This document shows positions 19,388-28,006 of a stretch of 61,058 nucleotides of DNA, in pieces (within the stretch, counting starts at the first letter, position 1; each line of letters begins with the position of its first letter). The DNA comes from an uncultured Pelagibacteraceae bacterium. GTDB lineage: Bacteria > Pseudomonadota > Alphaproteobacteria > Pelagibacterales > Pelagibacteraceae. The position numbers were made by a program, and so were the translations under genes. Where the stretch lies: contig CACHTQ010000001.1 of NCBI GenBank assembly GCA_902582845.1, positions 1-61,058 on the forward strand, read 5' to 3'. The notes below the pieces were generated by a model, which saw nothing but the letters and a program-made list of their open reading frames with translations, did not search any database and was not told where the DNA came from.

Positions 19388-20239
19388 TTATTTAATTTTT
19401 TTAACTATGTTCTCTCTCCTCGAGATATAGATACCGCTTAATACAATAATAAATAATCCTAAAAAAGTCCAATTATCTGGGAAATCACTAAAGAAATAAT
19501 AACCTATAATTATGTTAGTAATGATCTCAAAGTAGCTAAATGGAGCTAATTTAGATGCATCAGCGTATTTAAGAGATAAAATTAAAAATAGATGCCCAAT
19601 ACATGCAAAAATCCCTATCGCAGCCATCATACACCACTGATTTAAAGAAGGCGCAACCCATACAAATGGCATTGCTGTAGAAACTATTACGGCCCCTACT
19701 ACACCAGTTAATAAAAGAGTCAATAAAGGATTATCTGAAGTACTTAATTTACGAGTAATAATCAAATAAAACCCATACATTATTCCAGTTCCAAGAGCCG
19801 CTATGCTTGCTAAGTTTATTTCTACAAACCCAGGTCTTATAACCACTAATGAACCAATAAATCCAATAATTACAGCAGACCATCTTCTAAAACCAACCTT
19901 TTCTCCTAAAAAAATTGGAGAAAAAGCTGTAACAATTAAAGGGGCAACAAAAGCTAATGTTAATGCTTTTGCTAAAGAAATTACTGAGATTGCATAAAAA
20001 AAACAGATATTAGCTGTTAAAAGAATAAGACCTCTTATAAATTGTAATTTTGGTTTATCTGTCCAAACAAGATTTTCTCTAAAGAAGAAAAACATAATTG
20101 GAAAAGTAAATGCAACTGTAAAAAAGTACCTTGCCCATGTAATTTGTAAAACAGGAAGATCTGCACTTAAATACTTGGCAAATCCATCCATAATTGGAAG
20201 CATTACCCATGCTAAAAGATTGAAAGTTATAGCCTTCAT
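19388..20239 (-). CDS. EamA family DMT transporter
   Basis: Inner-membrane permease of 283 residues with about ten helices in two EamA repeats. LPVLQITWARYFFTVAFTFP and FSPIFLGEKVGFRRW are typical for the first repeat, and LAPFSYFEIITNIIIGYYFFSDFP for the second. Members export or import metabolites and amino acids; the substrate is unknown. It lies 18 bases behind the AEC transporter gene. Confidence 0.85.
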   Translation of the reverse strand: MKAITFNLLAWVMLPIMDGFAKYLSADLPVLQITWARYFFTVAFTFPIMFFFFRENLVWTDKPKLQFIRGLILLTANICFFYAISVISLAKALTLAFVAPLIVTAFSPIFLGEKVGFRRWSAVIIGFIGSLVVIRPGFVEINLASIAALGTGIMYGFYLIITRKLSTSDNPLLTLLLTGVVGAVIVSTAMPFVWVAPSLNQWCMMAAIGIFACIGHLFLILSLKYADASKLAPFSYFEIITNIIIGYYFFSDFPDNWTFLGLFIIVLSGIYISRRENIVKKIK

Positions 20240-20257
20240 GAACTAAAAGGATATAGA

Positions 20258-21160
20258 TTAATTAAAGTATTTTAAAGCAAAGAATACAACTATTGGAATA
20301 GTTATAAAGGACATTAAGGTTGAAACAACTATTGTACTAGCAACGCTATCAACTATTTTTTTTGGTGAATATATTGATGCAACAAGATAATTAAGAACAG
20401 CGCTAGGCATTGAACATTGTATTAATAAAACTCCAGCAGCAAATCCCTCTAGATTAAAATATAAGATTAATAAATATCCTATAATAGGTCCTGCAATTAC
20501 ACGTCCTATTGAGGAAAATATAGCTTTATTTAACGAAAAAACCTTCAGTCTTGTTAATGCAATTCCTAACGACATTAATATTAAAAAAATTGTTGCATAC
20601 ATTAAAAGAAAAGTCGTATTTTCAACAAAGCCAGGTAGTTCTAAATCATAATAAAGTAGAAAAACCGCAACAATGATTGCATAAAATGGTGGGCTTTTAA
20701 TTATAACTTGTAGACTAAATTTTCTATCAGCCAAAAATACACCTAATGTGAAGTGACACAATATTATTAATGCAGAAATGGCTGCAGACACTCCAAGGCC
20801 TTGTGAACCATAAGCAAATAAACATATTGGCAACCCCATATTACCAGTATTGGGCATTGTTAATGGAGGAAGTTCTCTTATAATATCTTTAGTATTTAAA
20901 AGATATAATATGATTGTTCCAATAATCATAAATCCTAAAATAGCTATTGCGTAATACCAAAAATAATTGATGAAAATATCAAATGAGATATTTACCGGGT
21001 TTAAAGCATAAATTATCATTGCTGGGGTACCTACATTGGCTGCAAAATTAGTGATAAACGTAGTATCTATTTTAGGATTTTTTTTACCTAAGTAGTAACC
21101 AATCCCAACAACAAAAAAAACAGGAAACAAAACCTCGAAAAGTTTTATATAAATTTCCAT
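20258..21160 (-). CDS. AEC (auxin efflux carrier) family transporter
   Basis: A ten-helix carrier of 300 residues. Family features are LFPVFFVVGIGYYLGKKN at the N-terminus, LTMPNTGNMGLPICLFAYG (the Asn-Pro/NxGxxGLP crossover motif) and SMPSAVLNYLVASIY near the C-terminus. Bacterial members carry organic acids such as malate. It shares one base with the end of hom, so it is in the same transcription unit. Confidence 0.88.
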   Translation of the reverse strand: MEIYIKLFEVLFPVFFVVGIGYYLGKKNPKIDTTFITNFAANVGTPAMIIYALNPVNISFDIFINYFWYYAIAILGFMIIGTIILYLLNTKDIIRELPPLTMPNTGNMGLPICLFAYGSQGLGVSAAISALIILCHFTLGVFLADRKFSLQVIIKSPPFYAIIVAVFLLYYDLELPGFVENTTFLLMYATIFLILMSLGIALTRLKVFSLNKAIFSSIGRVIAGPIIGYLLILYFNLEGFAAGVLLIQCSMPSAVLNYLVASIYSPKKIVDSVASTIVVSTLMSFITIPIVVFFALKYFN

Positions 21161-22452
21161 TAATTATACAGTCTGATTAATGTTGGAAATTTTAAAATAT
21201 TTCTATTCTTTCTAAATATCGATAAACAATTTCTTGCATTTTTTTCTGATGTTTTATGGGTAATTATGACAATAGTAGCTGAATTTCTTTTTTTATCAGG
21301 TGTTTGTATAATTCTTTTTACAGACATTTTATATTTAGCCAATCGATTAGTTATAGAAGATAAAACACCTTGTTTATCTTTAACTTCAAATCTTAAATAT
21401 AGAGAATTAGAGTAGTCATCATTATTAAAAGCCTTAACAGCTTTTCTTTTGTTTGAGGAAATTCCAAAAGGATATTTTATATTTCCTCTAAGAATAGACA
21501 ATAAATCAGATAATAAAGAGGATGAAGTAGGTCCTGGTCCTGCACCCTCCCCTTGAAGTATGCTCTCACCAACAGGTTTTCCCTCGGTAATAACGGCGTT
21601 CATAACACCATTTACATTACCTATGTATGTGTCTTTACCCACTAAACACGGATGAACAGTTTCAAATAAACGATTATTTATCATTTCACATATACCAAGT
21701 AACTTAATTCTAAGATTTAATTGATTTGCAATTTTAATATCTTTTAGATCAATATTTTCTATACCTTCCATAATACATTTTTGATGTGAAATTTGATTAT
21801 TAAATGCAAGAGCTGATAAAATCCTAACTTTTGCAAAAGCATCAAACCCATTCAAATCTAATTTAGGATTACCTGGTTCAGCATAACCAAGTTCTTGAGC
21901 TTTTTTTAAAACTTTATCAAAAGTCTCATTTGAATTTTCCATCTCTGTTAGAATATAATTAGTTGTTCCATTTAAAATTCCGTAAACTTTTTTTATTTTG
22001 TTTGTAGCCAAACCCTCTTTAATTGTTCTAAGTATTGGAATTCCTCCAGCAACAGAAGCTTCAAATTCTAAATTTACATTATTCTTCTCAGCTAATTTAG
22101 CTAATTCATTACCGTGTTTAGAAATTAAAGCTTTATTTGGTGTTATAACATTAATCTTATTCTTTAAAGCCATCACAACAATTTTTTTTGAAATTCCATC
22201 AGATTGACCAATAGACTCAAATAAGATATCTATTTTTTTTTCTTTTAGAATTTTAAGAGGATTTGTATAAAAAATCTTTTTGTTAATATTATATTTTCTC
22301 TTTTTATTTTTATTTTTTGCAGAAATTGCAACGATATTTATCTTTTTTCCTGTTTTAATTTCTATTTCTTTTTTTTTTAATCTTAATTCATTGTAAAGAT
22401 AAATACCTACTTGACCCAAACCAACAATTGCAATGTTTACTATTTTATTCAT
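21160..22452 (-). CDS. hom: homoserine dehydrogenase
   Basis: Reduces aspartate semialdehyde to homoserine, the branch point to threonine and methionine. The Rossmann start is IVGLGQVGIYLYNEL, the catalytic core contains GGIPILRTIKEGL and ILNGTTNYILTEM, and FDAFAKVRILSALAF holds the conserved Lys. A C-terminal ACT domain (about 350-425, LYLRFEVKDKQGVLSSIT) allows amino-acid feedback. The product feeds O-acetylhomoserine used by metY located 2 kb away. Confidence 0.93.
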   Translation of the reverse strand: MNKIVNIAIVGLGQVGIYLYNELRLKKKEIEIKTGKKINIVAISAKNKNKKRKYNINKKIFYTNPLKILKEKKIDILFESIGQSDGISKKIVVMALKNKINVITPNKALISKHGNELAKLAEKNNVNLEFEASVAGGIPILRTIKEGLATNKIKKVYGILNGTTNYILTEMENSNETFDKVLKKAQELGYAEPGNPKLDLNGFDAFAKVRILSALAFNNQISHQKCIMEGIENIDLKDIKIANQLNLRIKLLGICEMINNRLFETVHPCLVGKDTYIGNVNGVMNAVITEGKPVGESILQGEGAGPGPTSSSLLSDLLSILRGNIKYPFGISSNKRKAVKAFNNDDYSNSLYLRFEVKDKQGVLSSITNRLAKYKMSVKRIIQTPDKKRNSATIVIITHKTSEKNARNCLSIFRKNRNILKFPTLIRLYN

Positions 22453-22606
22453 CTATATTTGGATAATCACTGTTATCTACGTAAACTTTTAAATTTGACT
22501 TAAATTCTTCAAAAGTTAGATCTTTTGAAAAATTAATTTTTTTCTCAGTTTGAACAGGGGCACAAGAAATAACTAGAAAGAAAATTAGTAATGACAATTT
22601 TTTCAT
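22445..22606 (-). CDS. small lipoprotein, 53 residues
   Basis: A short frame between argC and hom. It begins MKKLSLLIFFLVISCAPVQ, a textbook signal peptide II with Cys at residue 15, followed by about 38 mostly charged residues (EKKINFSKDLTFEEFKSN...DYPNIDE). The start overlaps the argC stop by 4 bases and the stop overlaps the hom start by 8, the same style as real neighbours. The function is unknown. It is a translationally coupled small envelope protein. Confidence 0.75.
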   Translation of the reverse strand: MKKLSLLIFFLVISCAPVQTEKKINFSKDLTFEEFKSNLKVYVDNSDYPNIDE

Positions 22607-23625
22607 AATAATCCCTCATTATTTTTAAAACCAAATTTCAAATTCATATTTTGGACTGCTTGACCCGCTCCTCCTTTAATAAGATTATCAATGACCGATA
22701 AAATTATTATTTTATCTTTAAATTTGGTTTTACATACAGAAATAAAGCAATAATTAGTATTCATAACGTCATTTGTGCTCAAAAAAGAGTTAATACTCTT
22801 TATTTTTACAAATTTATTATTTTTATGAAAAATTTTCAAAATATTTTGTATTTTATTTAAAGTAGTACCAGGTTTTAAATCCAAATAAATTGTACTTAAT
22901 ATACCTCTAAACATTGGAATAATATGGGGTGTAAAAGTAAAATTGATTTTTGAAGAAGAGTTATTTTTTAGTTCTTGATCAATTTCTGAATTATGTCTAT
23001 GAAAACCTACACCATATGCACTAAGAGATTCGTATAAATTTTTGTTTTTCAATTTTTTGTGCACTCCTCTACCCGCTCCAGAATATCCAGATTTGGAGTC
23101 TATAATAATATTCTTTAAATTGATCGATCTTTCTTTAATTAATGGAATAAGTGGTAAAAGTATTGATGTAGGGTAACAACCTGGACACCCAATAATGCTA
23201 AATTTTTTAACTAATTTTCCTGTTATTTCAGGTAAAGCATAAATACTATTTTTTATATTACTTAACGCTTTATGCTTTTGTTTATACCATTTTAGATAAT
23301 CAGAAGCTTTATTTAGTCTAAAATCAGCAGCTAAATCAATTAAAGTATTTTTTTTTAATAAATCTTTTGAAATTAGTTGAGCTTCCCCATTCGGAAGAGC
23401 AGTAAATATGATATCAACATAACTTAAATATTTTTTATTATACTTAGTAATTCTTGGTAACTTTTTGGACTTTAACGAAGTATCATATGATGAGATTTTT
23501 TTTCCAGCAGAGGAATTACCACATAGATACTTTATATTGATATTCTTGTGTTTAATTAATAATTTTATTAATTGAACACCAATATATCCAGTTGATCCTG
23601 CAATTAGTACATTAAGCTTAGCCAT
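22603..23625 (-). CDS. argC: N-acetyl-gamma-glutamyl-phosphate reductase
   Basis: Third step of arginine synthesis, NADPH reduction of N-acetylglutamyl phosphate. The nucleotide motif is IAGSTGYIGVQL (residues 8-19), the active-site Cys is C150 in IIGCPGCYPTS, and the catalytic-domain motif GYSGAGRGVHKK follows. The C-terminal HIIPMFRGILSTIYL matches the family. At 340 residues it is normal size. It lies 33 bases downstream of rpsI. Confidence 0.93.
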   Translation of the reverse strand: MAKLNVLIAGSTGYIGVQLIKLLIKHKNINIKYLCGNSSAGKKISSYDTSLKSKKLPRITKYNKKYLSYVDIIFTALPNGEAQLISKDLLKKNTLIDLAADFRLNKASDYLKWYKQKHKALSNIKNSIYALPEITGKLVKKFSIIGCPGCYPTSILLPLIPLIKERSINLKNIIIDSKSGYSGAGRGVHKKLKNKNLYESLSAYGVGFHRHNSEIDQELKNNSSSKINFTFTPHIIPMFRGILSTIYLDLKPGTTLNKIQNILKIFHKNNKFVKIKSINSFLSTNDVMNTNYCFISVCKTKFKDKIIILSVIDNLIKGGAGQAVQNMNLKFGFKNNEGLL

Positions 23626-23658
23626 TTGATATTATAACAGTTAAAAGTTAAAAAAGAA

Positions 23659-24096
23659 TTATCTTTTAGAAAATTGAAAGCTTCTTCTAGCTTTTTTACG
23701 TCCAGGTTTTTTTCTTTCAACTGATCTGGAGTCTCGGGTAGTCAATTTCTCAGTTTTAAGTGTAGATTTCAATTTTTCATCAAACATAACTAAAGCTTTA
23801 GAGATTCCGTGTACCATTGCTCCAGCTTGTCCTGTTGGACCTCCACCTTTTACACTGCACTTTACGTCATATTCTGTTGCTTGATTTATAAGTTCAAAAG
23901 GTCTTACTATTTGCATTTTATGATTATCACTTGAAAAATAATCACTAAAAAGTTTACCATTTACATAAATTTTACCTGAACCCTTTTTCAGCCAAACTTT
24001 AGCTATTGAAGTTTTTCTTCTTCCGGTAGCATACTTACTGTCTTTAAAGTCCAGTTTCATCTTTGGGGCTTTAGTTGATGTTTGGGTATTTTCCAT
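23659..24096 (-). CDS. rpsI: 30S ribosomal protein S9
   Basis: The C-terminal 125 residues are typical S9: YATGRRKTSIAKVWLKKGSG, VKGGGPTGQAGAM and the tail SVERKKPGRKKARRSFQFSKR, whose final Arg contacts the P-site tRNA in ribosomes. An N-terminal extension of about 18 residues is seen in several alphaproteobacteria. One base separates it from rplM. Confidence 0.97.
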   Translation of the reverse strand: MENTQTSTKAPKMKLDFKDSKYATGRRKTSIAKVWLKKGSGKIYVNGKLFSDYFSSDNHKMQIVRPFELINQATEYDVKCSVKGGGPTGQAGAMVHGISKALVMFDEKLKSTLKTEKLTTRDSRSVERKKPGRKKARRSFQFSKR

Positions 24097-24097
24097 T

Positions 24098-24556
24098 TTA
24101 GTTTCTTGCTAAATTTTTAGAGTTTAATTTATCCAATTGTATAACTTGAGGATTTTGTGCTGAATGTGGATGATCATTTCCAACATATATTTTCAATTTA
24201 GTAAGTTGCTTTTTTCCCAACACTCCCCCTGGAAGCATTCTTTTTACTGCAAGTTTAAGAGCTTCGCCTGGTTTTTTTTTAGCAAGATTTTGAGGTGTAG
24301 TCTCTTTTATTCCACCAGGATGACCTGTGTGTCTATAGTATTTTTTATTTTGAAATTTATTTCCGGTAAATTTGATATGTTCAATATTTTTAACAACTAC
24401 AAAATCTCCATCGTCCATATGTGGTGTGAAAGTTGTTTTGTTTTTACCTCTAATAATTTTTGATATGACAGTTGCTAGCCTGCCCACTACAGCATTTTTA
24501 GCATCTATTTCAAACCAATTAGATGATAATTGATCTTTTTTAAGGAATTTTGTCAT
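24098..24556 (-). CDS. rplM: 50S ribosomal protein L13
   Basis: L13 of 152 residues. Signatures: WFEIDAKNAVVGRLATVIS, VKNIEHIKFTGNKFQNKKYY, RHTGHPGGIKETT, AVKRMLPGGVLGKKQL and YVGNDHPHSAQNP. It leads the rplM-rpsI ribosomal pair and has its own promoter just upstream. Confidence 0.97.
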   Translation of the reverse strand: MTKFLKKDQLSSNWFEIDAKNAVVGRLATVISKIIRGKNKTTFTPHMDDGDFVVVKNIEHIKFTGNKFQNKKYYRHTGHPGGIKETTPQNLAKKKPGEALKLAVKRMLPGGVLGKKQLTKLKIYVGNDHPHSAQNPQVIQLDKLNSKNLARN

Positions 24557-24566
24557 TGTGCGAGGA

Positions 24567-24594
24567 TTAATACTATTAATAAGATCAAAGTCAA
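24567..24594 (-). promoter_or_regulatory. promoter of rplM-rpsI
   Basis: Read on the minus strand, a -35 TTGACT (24589-24594) and a -10 TATTAA(T) (24566/24567-24572) are 16 bases apart, ending about 10 bases before the rplM ATG. The transcript leader would therefore be very short or absent. Confidence 0.5.
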
Positions 24595-24639
24595 ATTGAT
24601 ATTTTTATTGTTTTAAGCCTTTTTTTTGTTATATTAATA

Positions 24640-24747
24640 ATGCCGATTTGTTCCTATTGCGGGCTTACAGCTAAAGAGGAAATCATCAAACAAACTCGGT
24701 AGGCATTTGAACTATATTGTGCGCCTTGCATAAAGCTAAAGCACTAA
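24640..24747 (+). pseudogene. interrupted zinc-ribbon-like short frame in metY leader
   Basis: ATG at 24640 reads MPICSYCGLTAKEEIIKQTR and stops at TAG (24700-24702). In the same frame it continues AFELYCAPCIKLKH to a TAA at 24745. If the TAG were TGG (Trp), the 35-residue product would be a compact CxxC-x19-CxxC zinc ribbon. The second half coincides with the SAM-V aptamer, whose conserved bases encode the second Cys pair, so part of the pattern may be accidental. There is no clear ribosome binding site. It may be a leader peptide, a decayed gene or coincidence. Confidence 0.35.
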
Positions 24748-24756
24748 AAAAGGAGT
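24702..24756 (+). promoter_or_regulatory. SAM-V riboswitch of metY
   Basis: The core TTGCATAAAGCTAAAGCAC followed by AAAAAAGGAG directly ahead of an ATG is the SAM-V pattern known from marine alphaproteobacteria. The helix GTGC (24719-24722)/GCAC (24741-24744) closes the hairpin. The loop bases CCTT (24724-24727) can pair with AAGG (24750-24753), forming the pseudoknot that hides the ribosome binding site AGGAG (24751-24755). High S-adenosylmethionine should therefore lower MetY translation. Located 4 bases from the start codon. Identification is by recalled consensus and drawn pairing. Confidence 0.85.
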
Positions 24757-24759
24757 AAA

Positions 24760-26088
24760 ATGAGTAAAAAAAGAAATAATCCTGAAACCATTGCCATACA
24801 TGGTGGTGATTACAGAAGTGACCCAGCAACTAATGCTGTTGCTGTGCCAATATATAGAACAACTTCATATCAATTTCAAAGTACTGAACATGCAGCAAAT
24901 TTGTTCGCATTAAAGGAATTTGGAAATATCTATACTAGGATTATGAATCCTACTAATGATGTTTTAGAAAAAAGAATTGCAGCATTGGAAGGTGGATTAT
25001 CTTGTGTAACAGTTTCATCTGGACAGACGGCTTCAAGTTTTGCTGTTTTAAATGTCGCTCAATCAGGTGATAATATTGTTAGTTCCACAGATCTTTACGG
25101 CGGAACAGTTTCATTGTTTACACATACATTGAGTAAACTTGGGGTTGAAATTAGATATGCCGACCCAAGTGATCCTAAAAACTTTGAAAAGGCAATAGAT
25201 GATAGAACTAGAGCTTTTTATGGTGAGACATTACCTAATCCATATTTGAGAGTGTTCCCTATCAAAGAAGTTTCTGACATTGGAAGAAAATATAATATTC
25301 CACTAATAATGGATAATACTGCTGCGCCAGTAATATGTAAACCAATAGAACATGGAGCGGCCATCGTTATACATTCATTAACAAAATATATTGGTGGACA
25401 TGGAACTGCTGTTGCTGGAAGTATAGTTGATAGCGGTAACTTTGACTGGACTGCAGATCCTAAAAGACAACCTTTATTCAATGAACCTGATGCAAGTTAT
25501 GGAGGTGTAGTTTGGGGAAAAGCTGTACCAGAATTAACTGGAGCTAATGTGCCTTTTGCAGTCAGAGCAAGAGTTTGTTTGCTTAGAGATTTAGGTTCAG
25601 CTTTAGCACCAGATAATGCTTTTGCAATAATTCAGGGACTTGAAACCGTAGCTTTAAGAATGAAACAACATTGCGAAAATGCTGGAAAAGTAGTTAATTT
25701 CTTAAAAAAACATAAAGAAGTTACTAAAGTTATATATTCAACAGAACATGAAAAGAAAATTGCTGATAGAGCTAAACAATATCTTAAAGGTGGAAATGGA
25801 CCAATGGTTGGTATTGAACTTAAAGGTGGTATTGAAGCTGGGAAAAGATTTATTGAGTCTTTAAAGATGTTCTATCATGTAGCAAACATTGGTGATGCAA
25901 GAAGTTTAGCTATACACCCTGCTAGCACTACTCATAGTCAATTGAATGAAAAAGAGTTAGCAGCATCAGGTGTAACCCAAAGTTATGTTAGACTTTGTAT
26001 AGGTATTGAGCACATTGATGATATTATTGATGATTTAGATCAAGCTTTGAACAAATCATCGAAAGGAAGTTTAAAAGCAGTTAGTTAA
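24760..26088 (+). CDS. metY: O-acetylhomoserine sulfhydrylase
   Basis: PLP enzyme of the Cys/Met metabolism family that makes homocysteine (or methionine with methanethiol) from O-acetylhomoserine. The PLP Lys is K209 in IHSLTKYIGGHG; YTRIMNPTNDVLEKRIAALEGG and the substrate-binding C-terminus are typical. At 442 residues it has the long MetY form. Strong AAGGAG site sequestered by the SAM-V riboswitch. Its last 8 bases overlap the end of the opposing ctaA. Works with hom in this window. Confidence 0.95.
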   Translation: MSKKRNNPETIAIHGGDYRSDPATNAVAVPIYRTTSYQFQSTEHAANLFALKEFGNIYTRIMNPTNDVLEKRIAALEGGLSCVTVSSGQTASSFAVLNVAQSGDNIVSSTDLYGGTVSLFTHTLSKLGVEIRYADPSDPKNFEKAIDDRTRAFYGETLPNPYLRVFPIKEVSDIGRKYNIPLIMDNTAAPVICKPIEHGAAIVIHSLTKYIGGHGTAVAGSIVDSGNFDWTADPKRQPLFNEPDASYGGVVWGKAVPELTGANVPFAVRARVCLLRDLGSALAPDNAFAIIQGLETVALRMKQHCENAGKVVNFLKKHKEVTKVIYSTEHEKKIADRAKQYLKGGNGPMVGIELKGGIEAGKRFIESLKMFYHVANIGDARSLAIHPASTTHSQLNEKELAASGVTQSYVRLCIGIEHIDDIIDDLDQALNKSSKGSLKAVS

Positions 26089-27097
26089 ATTTTGTATTTA
26101 AATAAAAAAAATAGATACTTGAGCTAACTAAAAAAATTGAACTTATTTGGTGCAGAGATGCAACATAAATCTGTGCACCATATAAAACCGTGAAAATACC
26201 TAATATAATTTGAAGAATTATAAATATTCCCAAATAGTTAATAGATTTATATAAATCATACATCTTGTTTCTATAAATCTTATAAAAAATTAAAATATAA
26301 AAAATTCCTATCAAGTAAGCTAAATTACGATGAATAAACTGTACTAGAGAAGGATCACTAAAGGCTGCAACTTCAAATAAATTATTGATATTATTATCAT
26401 TAGGAAAATAAGAATTACCCATCAGAGGCCATGAATTATAAATCTTACCAGCATCCATACCGGAAACAAAAGCACCAATCGAAATTTGTAAAAAAATTAA
26501 AATTAAAAAGAATAAAGGAATGAATACGTTTAGTTTCTTTGTTATATTTCTTGATATATTAATCTTTAAATAATTCCAATAAATTAAAGATAAAATCAAA
26601 AAAGCCACAAGTAAATGTATGGATAATCTAAAGTGACTTACATCCACTCTATCAACTAATCCACTGCTAACCATATACCAGCCGATGAAACCCTGAAAAC
26701 ATATGAGAAAAAATATGAAATATAGATTAAATAATTGAGTGATCTTTATTTTAAAAGAAAAATAAATTAGTGGTATTAAATATCCGAGACCAATCAATCT
26801 TCCAAGAAATCTATGTGCCCACTCCCACCAAAAGATAACCTTAAATTCACTTAAAGTCATATTATAGTTTTGTAATTTAAATTCAGGAATTTGTTTATAA
26901 AGATTAAAATAAACAATCCAATCGTTTTGGTTAAGAGGTGGAAAAAATCCAGAAAATAATTCCCACTCTGTTATTGAGAGACCTGAGTCAGTAAGTCTTG
27001 TTAAGCCGCCAACTATTATCATAAAAGATATAATCCAAAACATAACAATTAACCAAATTGATAGCTGATTATTAATTTGTGTATTTGTTGTATACAT
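26081..27097 (-). CDS. ctaA: heme A synthase
   Basis: COX15/CtaA-type inner-membrane oxygenase that converts heme O to heme A for aa3-type cytochrome oxidase. About eight helices over 338 residues. Heme-ligand His residues are seen in WEWAHRFLGRLIG, VSHFRLSIHLL, FIHRNLAYLIG and SLHQISSIFL, in the order of the alphaproteobacterial type. The early motif VGGLTRLTDSGLSITEWE is diagnostic. It is divergent from the chorismate mutase gene. Confidence 0.93.
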   Translation of the reverse strand: MYTTNTQINNQLSIWLIVMFWIISFMIIVGGLTRLTDSGLSITEWELFSGFFPPLNQNDWIVYFNLYKQIPEFKLQNYNMTLSEFKVIFWWEWAHRFLGRLIGLGYLIPLIYFSFKIKITQLFNLYFIFFLICFQGFIGWYMVSSGLVDRVDVSHFRLSIHLLVAFLILSLIYWNYLKINISRNITKKLNVFIPLFFLILIFLQISIGAFVSGMDAGKIYNSWPLMGNSYFPNDNNINNLFEVAAFSDPSLVQFIHRNLAYLIGIFYILIFYKIYRNKMYDLYKSINYLGIFIILQIILGIFTVLYGAQIYVASLHQISSIFLVSSSIYFFYLNTKFN

Positions 27098-27140
27098 GTG
27101 GGGATAAATATAATAATTTTCCTATTATCCAAATATATAA

Positions 27141-27431
27141 ATGTCGCCTTTAAAAAGAAAAAAACTTGATAAGATAAGATTAAAGTTAGATAAATTAGAT
27201 AATTCATTAATTAAACTAATAAAACAAAGAACTAATCTAGTAAATCAAGTTTTAAAACTGAAGGATAAAAAAAAGGAAATTGTTGACAATAAAAGAATCA
27301 AAATAATTTTAAAAAATATAAGAAAAAAATCTATTGCAAATAAGATAGACCCTAAAATTACCAATCGTATCTGGAAAAATATGATATGGTCTTATATTAA
27401 TTACGAAAAAAGAAACTTTAAAAAAAAATAA
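27141..27431 (+). CDS. chorismate mutase, AroQ type
   Basis: A 96-residue all-helical protein matching monofunctional alphaproteobacterial chorismate mutases, which convert chorismate to prephenate. LDKIRLKLDKLDNSLIKLIKQR starts helix 1 with the catalytic Arg, VLKLKDKKKEIVDNKR carries the Lys/Arg pair, and the last helix has IWKNMIWSYINYE. The sequence is unusually Lys-rich even for this genome. It ends directly against the rpmG stop. Confidence 0.8.
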   Translation: MSPLKRKKLDKIRLKLDKLDNSLIKLIKQRTNLVNQVLKLKDKKKEIVDNKRIKIILKNIRKKSIANKIDPKITNRIWKNMIWSYINYEKRNFKKK

Positions 27432-27623
27432 TTATTTACTGTGTGGAGGAAGTTTTTTTTCAACAAAAACTTCATGTTTTCTAGTGCTCGGATTATATTT
27501 ACGGGCAGAAAGTTTAACTTTAGCTTTTTCACCACCCGCTGGTTTTTTTACATAATAAAAAAAAGGACTATCTGGTTTACTTTCAGGAACCAATCTAACT
27601 TTTACGTGAGTTTTTTTTGCCAT
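27432..27623 (-). CDS. rpmG: 50S ribosomal protein L33
   Basis: A 63-residue protein with the L33 pattern THVKVRLVPES, YYVKKPAGGEKAKVKLSARKYNP and KHEVFVEKKLP. It lacks the CxxC pairs, so it is the zinc-free form. It shares one base with the merR gene upstream and abuts the chorismate mutase stop. Confidence 0.93.
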   Translation of the reverse strand: MAKKTHVKVRLVPESKPDSPFFYYVKKPAGGEKAKVKLSARKYNPSTRKHEVFVEKKLPPHSK

Positions 27624-28006
27624 TACTTATAATTTTTTAAATTTTTAATAATTTTAGAAATTTTAAAAACTTTATTTTTAAAATCCTGCGCTTTTATAGA
27701 ATTATTTGAAATTTCGTCAAGATTTAAAGTGTGATTTTTATTTGGATTATTTAAGATTTTTTTAACTCCATTTATGGTCATGCCTTGATCTTTCAAAAGA
27801 AATTTTATCTTTTTTAAAATATCGATAGTTTTTTGATCGTAGTATCTTCTATTAGAATTTAATAATTTCGGTTTAATCTGTTTAAACTGTGTTTCCCAAA
27901 AACGAATGGTATGAGTTGAAAAAACACCCTCTTTTTTTGACTTTAATTCTAAAATTTCAGCTACTTCACCTATTGTTTTATAAGCATTCTCAGTTTTATC
28001 AGTCAT
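27623..28006 (-). CDS. MerR family transcriptional regulator
   Basis: A 127-residue MerR-type DNA-binding protein. I chose the ATG at 28006 (MTDKTENAYKTIGEVAEIL) because longer versions run into the ihfA coding sequence and lack family residues. The winged helix covers about residues 8-80, with TIGEVAEIL, THTIRFWETQFKQIKP and RRYYDQKTIDILKKIKFLL. A MerR gene directly after ihfA is common in alphaproteobacteria. The effector is unknown; no Cys cluster is present in the C-terminal part. Confidence 0.85.
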   Translation of the reverse strand: MTDKTENAYKTIGEVAEILELKSKKEGVFSTHTIRFWETQFKQIKPKLLNSNRRYYDQKTIDILKKIKFLLKDQGMTINGVKKILNNPNKNHTLNLDEISNNSIKAQDFKNKVFKISKIIKNLKNYK

